From: Gadus chalcogrammus
Taxonomy: Eukaryota; Chordata; Actinopteri; Gadiformes; Gadidae
Reading direction: 5' to 3'
DNA: 64,000 bases
Assembly: GCF_026213295.1 (NCBI RefSeq)
Contig: NC_079420.1
Coordinates: forward strand, 9,354,182-9,418,181
The notes beneath the pieces were generated by a model that was given only the letters and a program-made list of their open reading frames with translations, ran no database searches and was not told the DNA's origin. The number at the start of each line of letters is the position of its first letter. The stretch's first letter is position 1. The position numbers and the translations under genes were made by a program. Below, piece by piece: positions 62,611-64,000 of the stretch.

Positions 62611-64000
62611 CTGTCACATCCAGATGCCAGTGTCCCTGCCTCCATGTCACCTGTGAATCAGTACGCTATTGTCCATAGCGCTGCCTGTTGGACGTGGCCA
62701 GAGAAACAGAACCTCAGTGAGAGAGCAGCAGGCTGGAGGGGGTGGATCTGTGTCTATGATACAGGATTAGAGGTTCCACACGAGGCTGAGAGCTCACCCC
62801 AGTCAAGACGCTCTCTGTCGCTAAATCCATCACTCCGTGGTCGGCACCCGTCGAAAGGGAATTTGGAACGTAATTTCCGCAAATTGCATTATTCTGTGTG
62901 TCTGAGCGAAGATAAGGCTTAATATCTGTCATTCTGTGATGAAACACTTTCTTGTAATATCACCAGATGTAAGTATTCAATCCTACATGTGCTATGCTCA
63001 ATGCAATCCCATGTGAAATCATAGCACAGCAGACATTCGTTTACATCTAACTAAAGGGCGCATGTTAATACATTGAATAGATGGAAATACAAGCATTGGC
63101 ATCACGATTTTTCACGTGCACCATGTCCTTTGTGCTTTGGTTGAATGGATGTAGCGCAATGTAAAGCTCATTCTATGCACACCAATTACTAAGGGCAATG
63201 GTCGAGAAATAATTTGTATTCATCATGAAGTTCAAAAATATTATTTCAAGAAATATTAAAATGCAACGTATACAACAAAAATTAACGAGAGCCAGAGTTC
63301 TTTACAATAACGTCCTCTGAGGTTAGCATGCCCTTTGTATATTATCTATTTCATTATTCATGTTACCAAATTCCCACCAGCAAACTAATGCCCGTTAATA
63401 TTCACATGTCAATAAACAGTATTGATTAATGGCGTGGACTCTAAGAGTAACAAGGCTCTCATACCAGGATCATCCATCTCCATATTCATCCACATACGGC
63501 CAGAGTCTCAGGAAAGTGCTTCTGGGCCTCCGCCAGGATCTTTCAATCAAGGCTGCCATCTTGTCTGCTTTGCCAATTATGTTGTGAAATTTAAGCAATT
63601 TAGCCCAGAGAATGTTATTAGCAGAATGCACACTTTCAATGATGAATATTTACCAGCCATACAGGGGCTGACTAGAACAAAAAAAATAAACAGGATTTGC
63701 CAGCCAAGAATTTGAGGATGCAAGTTGAAGGATGCAGAATTTGATGAAAAGCCTTTTTGGTGGAAAGACAGTTTGGGTTACAGGGCAGGGGAAACAACTT
63801 GCAAACAAAATGGTCGCTTGGACATGTTTCTAAATATGTACTTGTAATTTCCTCAACGTGCTAGCCCAAACCCTGCATCAGTATTGTGAAAATACCCAGT
63901 GCAATAATAATAATAACCATAAAACGACACAACTCAACCTAGCTCAATGCTTTAGGACCGCATCCGCCGAAGTCAGATTGCGTTTTTTTTAATGAGCTTC
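62611..64000. other. no gene seen
   Basis: Unique sequence to the end of the window. A 97-codon frame at 63,422 shows no recognised motif; 62,940-63,420 is AT-rich. Confidence 0.4.

Overview
This window looks like intergenic or intronic DNA from a ray-finned (teleost) fish. The evidence is the repeat content: tRNA-derived SINEs whose 3' tails match an L2-like LINE, many hAT and other inverted-repeat DNA transposons, an LTR nested in a SINE, a decayed Jockey-type LINE (CR1/L2/Rex1-like), and very many long (CA/GT)n arrays. STR density this high is known from cod-like fishes, but I cannot fix the species. I find no complete protein-coding gene, tRNA, rRNA or CRISPR array. Almost every long open frame is a reading of a microsatellite, a transposon or chance sequence.

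Layout. 1-7 kb is mostly unique sequence with a few hairpins. 7.5-8.5 kb is a CpG-rich block ending in a possible first coding exon with a consensus splice donor; it is the only place that looks like the start of a host gene (on +), and I cannot name the gene. 9-14.3 kb carries two target-site-flanked SINEs, an L2 3' end and another SINE. 17.1-20.4 kb is a dense cluster of dinucleotide arrays. 22.9-24.4 kb is a probable hAT element. 25.6-28.7 kb holds three more long CA/GT arrays. 29.3-36.7 kb is a transposon graveyard: an L2 3' end, a Harbinger-like MITE, three hAT derivatives (two keep pieces of transposase), and a larger inverted-repeat element with a second one nested inside it. 37.3-39.8 kb has a G-run, a long polypyrimidine tract and a 38-bp minisatellite. 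40-52 kb is mainly unique sequence with blocks that read like conserved noncoding enhancers, one promoter-like block (49.4-49.7 kb) and one inverted-repeat element (50.2-51.0 kb). 52.9-55.1 kb has a GT array, a (GGT)n array and the decayed LINE. 59.8-61.0 kb is a SINE split by an LTR. 61.6-62.6 kb holds paired pyrimidine and purine tracts.

No set of genes here works together. The biological content is transposon history and, by inference only, possible cis-regulatory DNA around a developmental gene lying mostly outside the window. The best-supported observations are the insertions with target-site duplications: SINEs at 9,076-9,324, 14,009-14,265 and 59,831-60,993; the LTR at 60,003-60,937; hATs at 33,173-33,641 and 34,559-35,392; and the MITE at 30,262-30,649.
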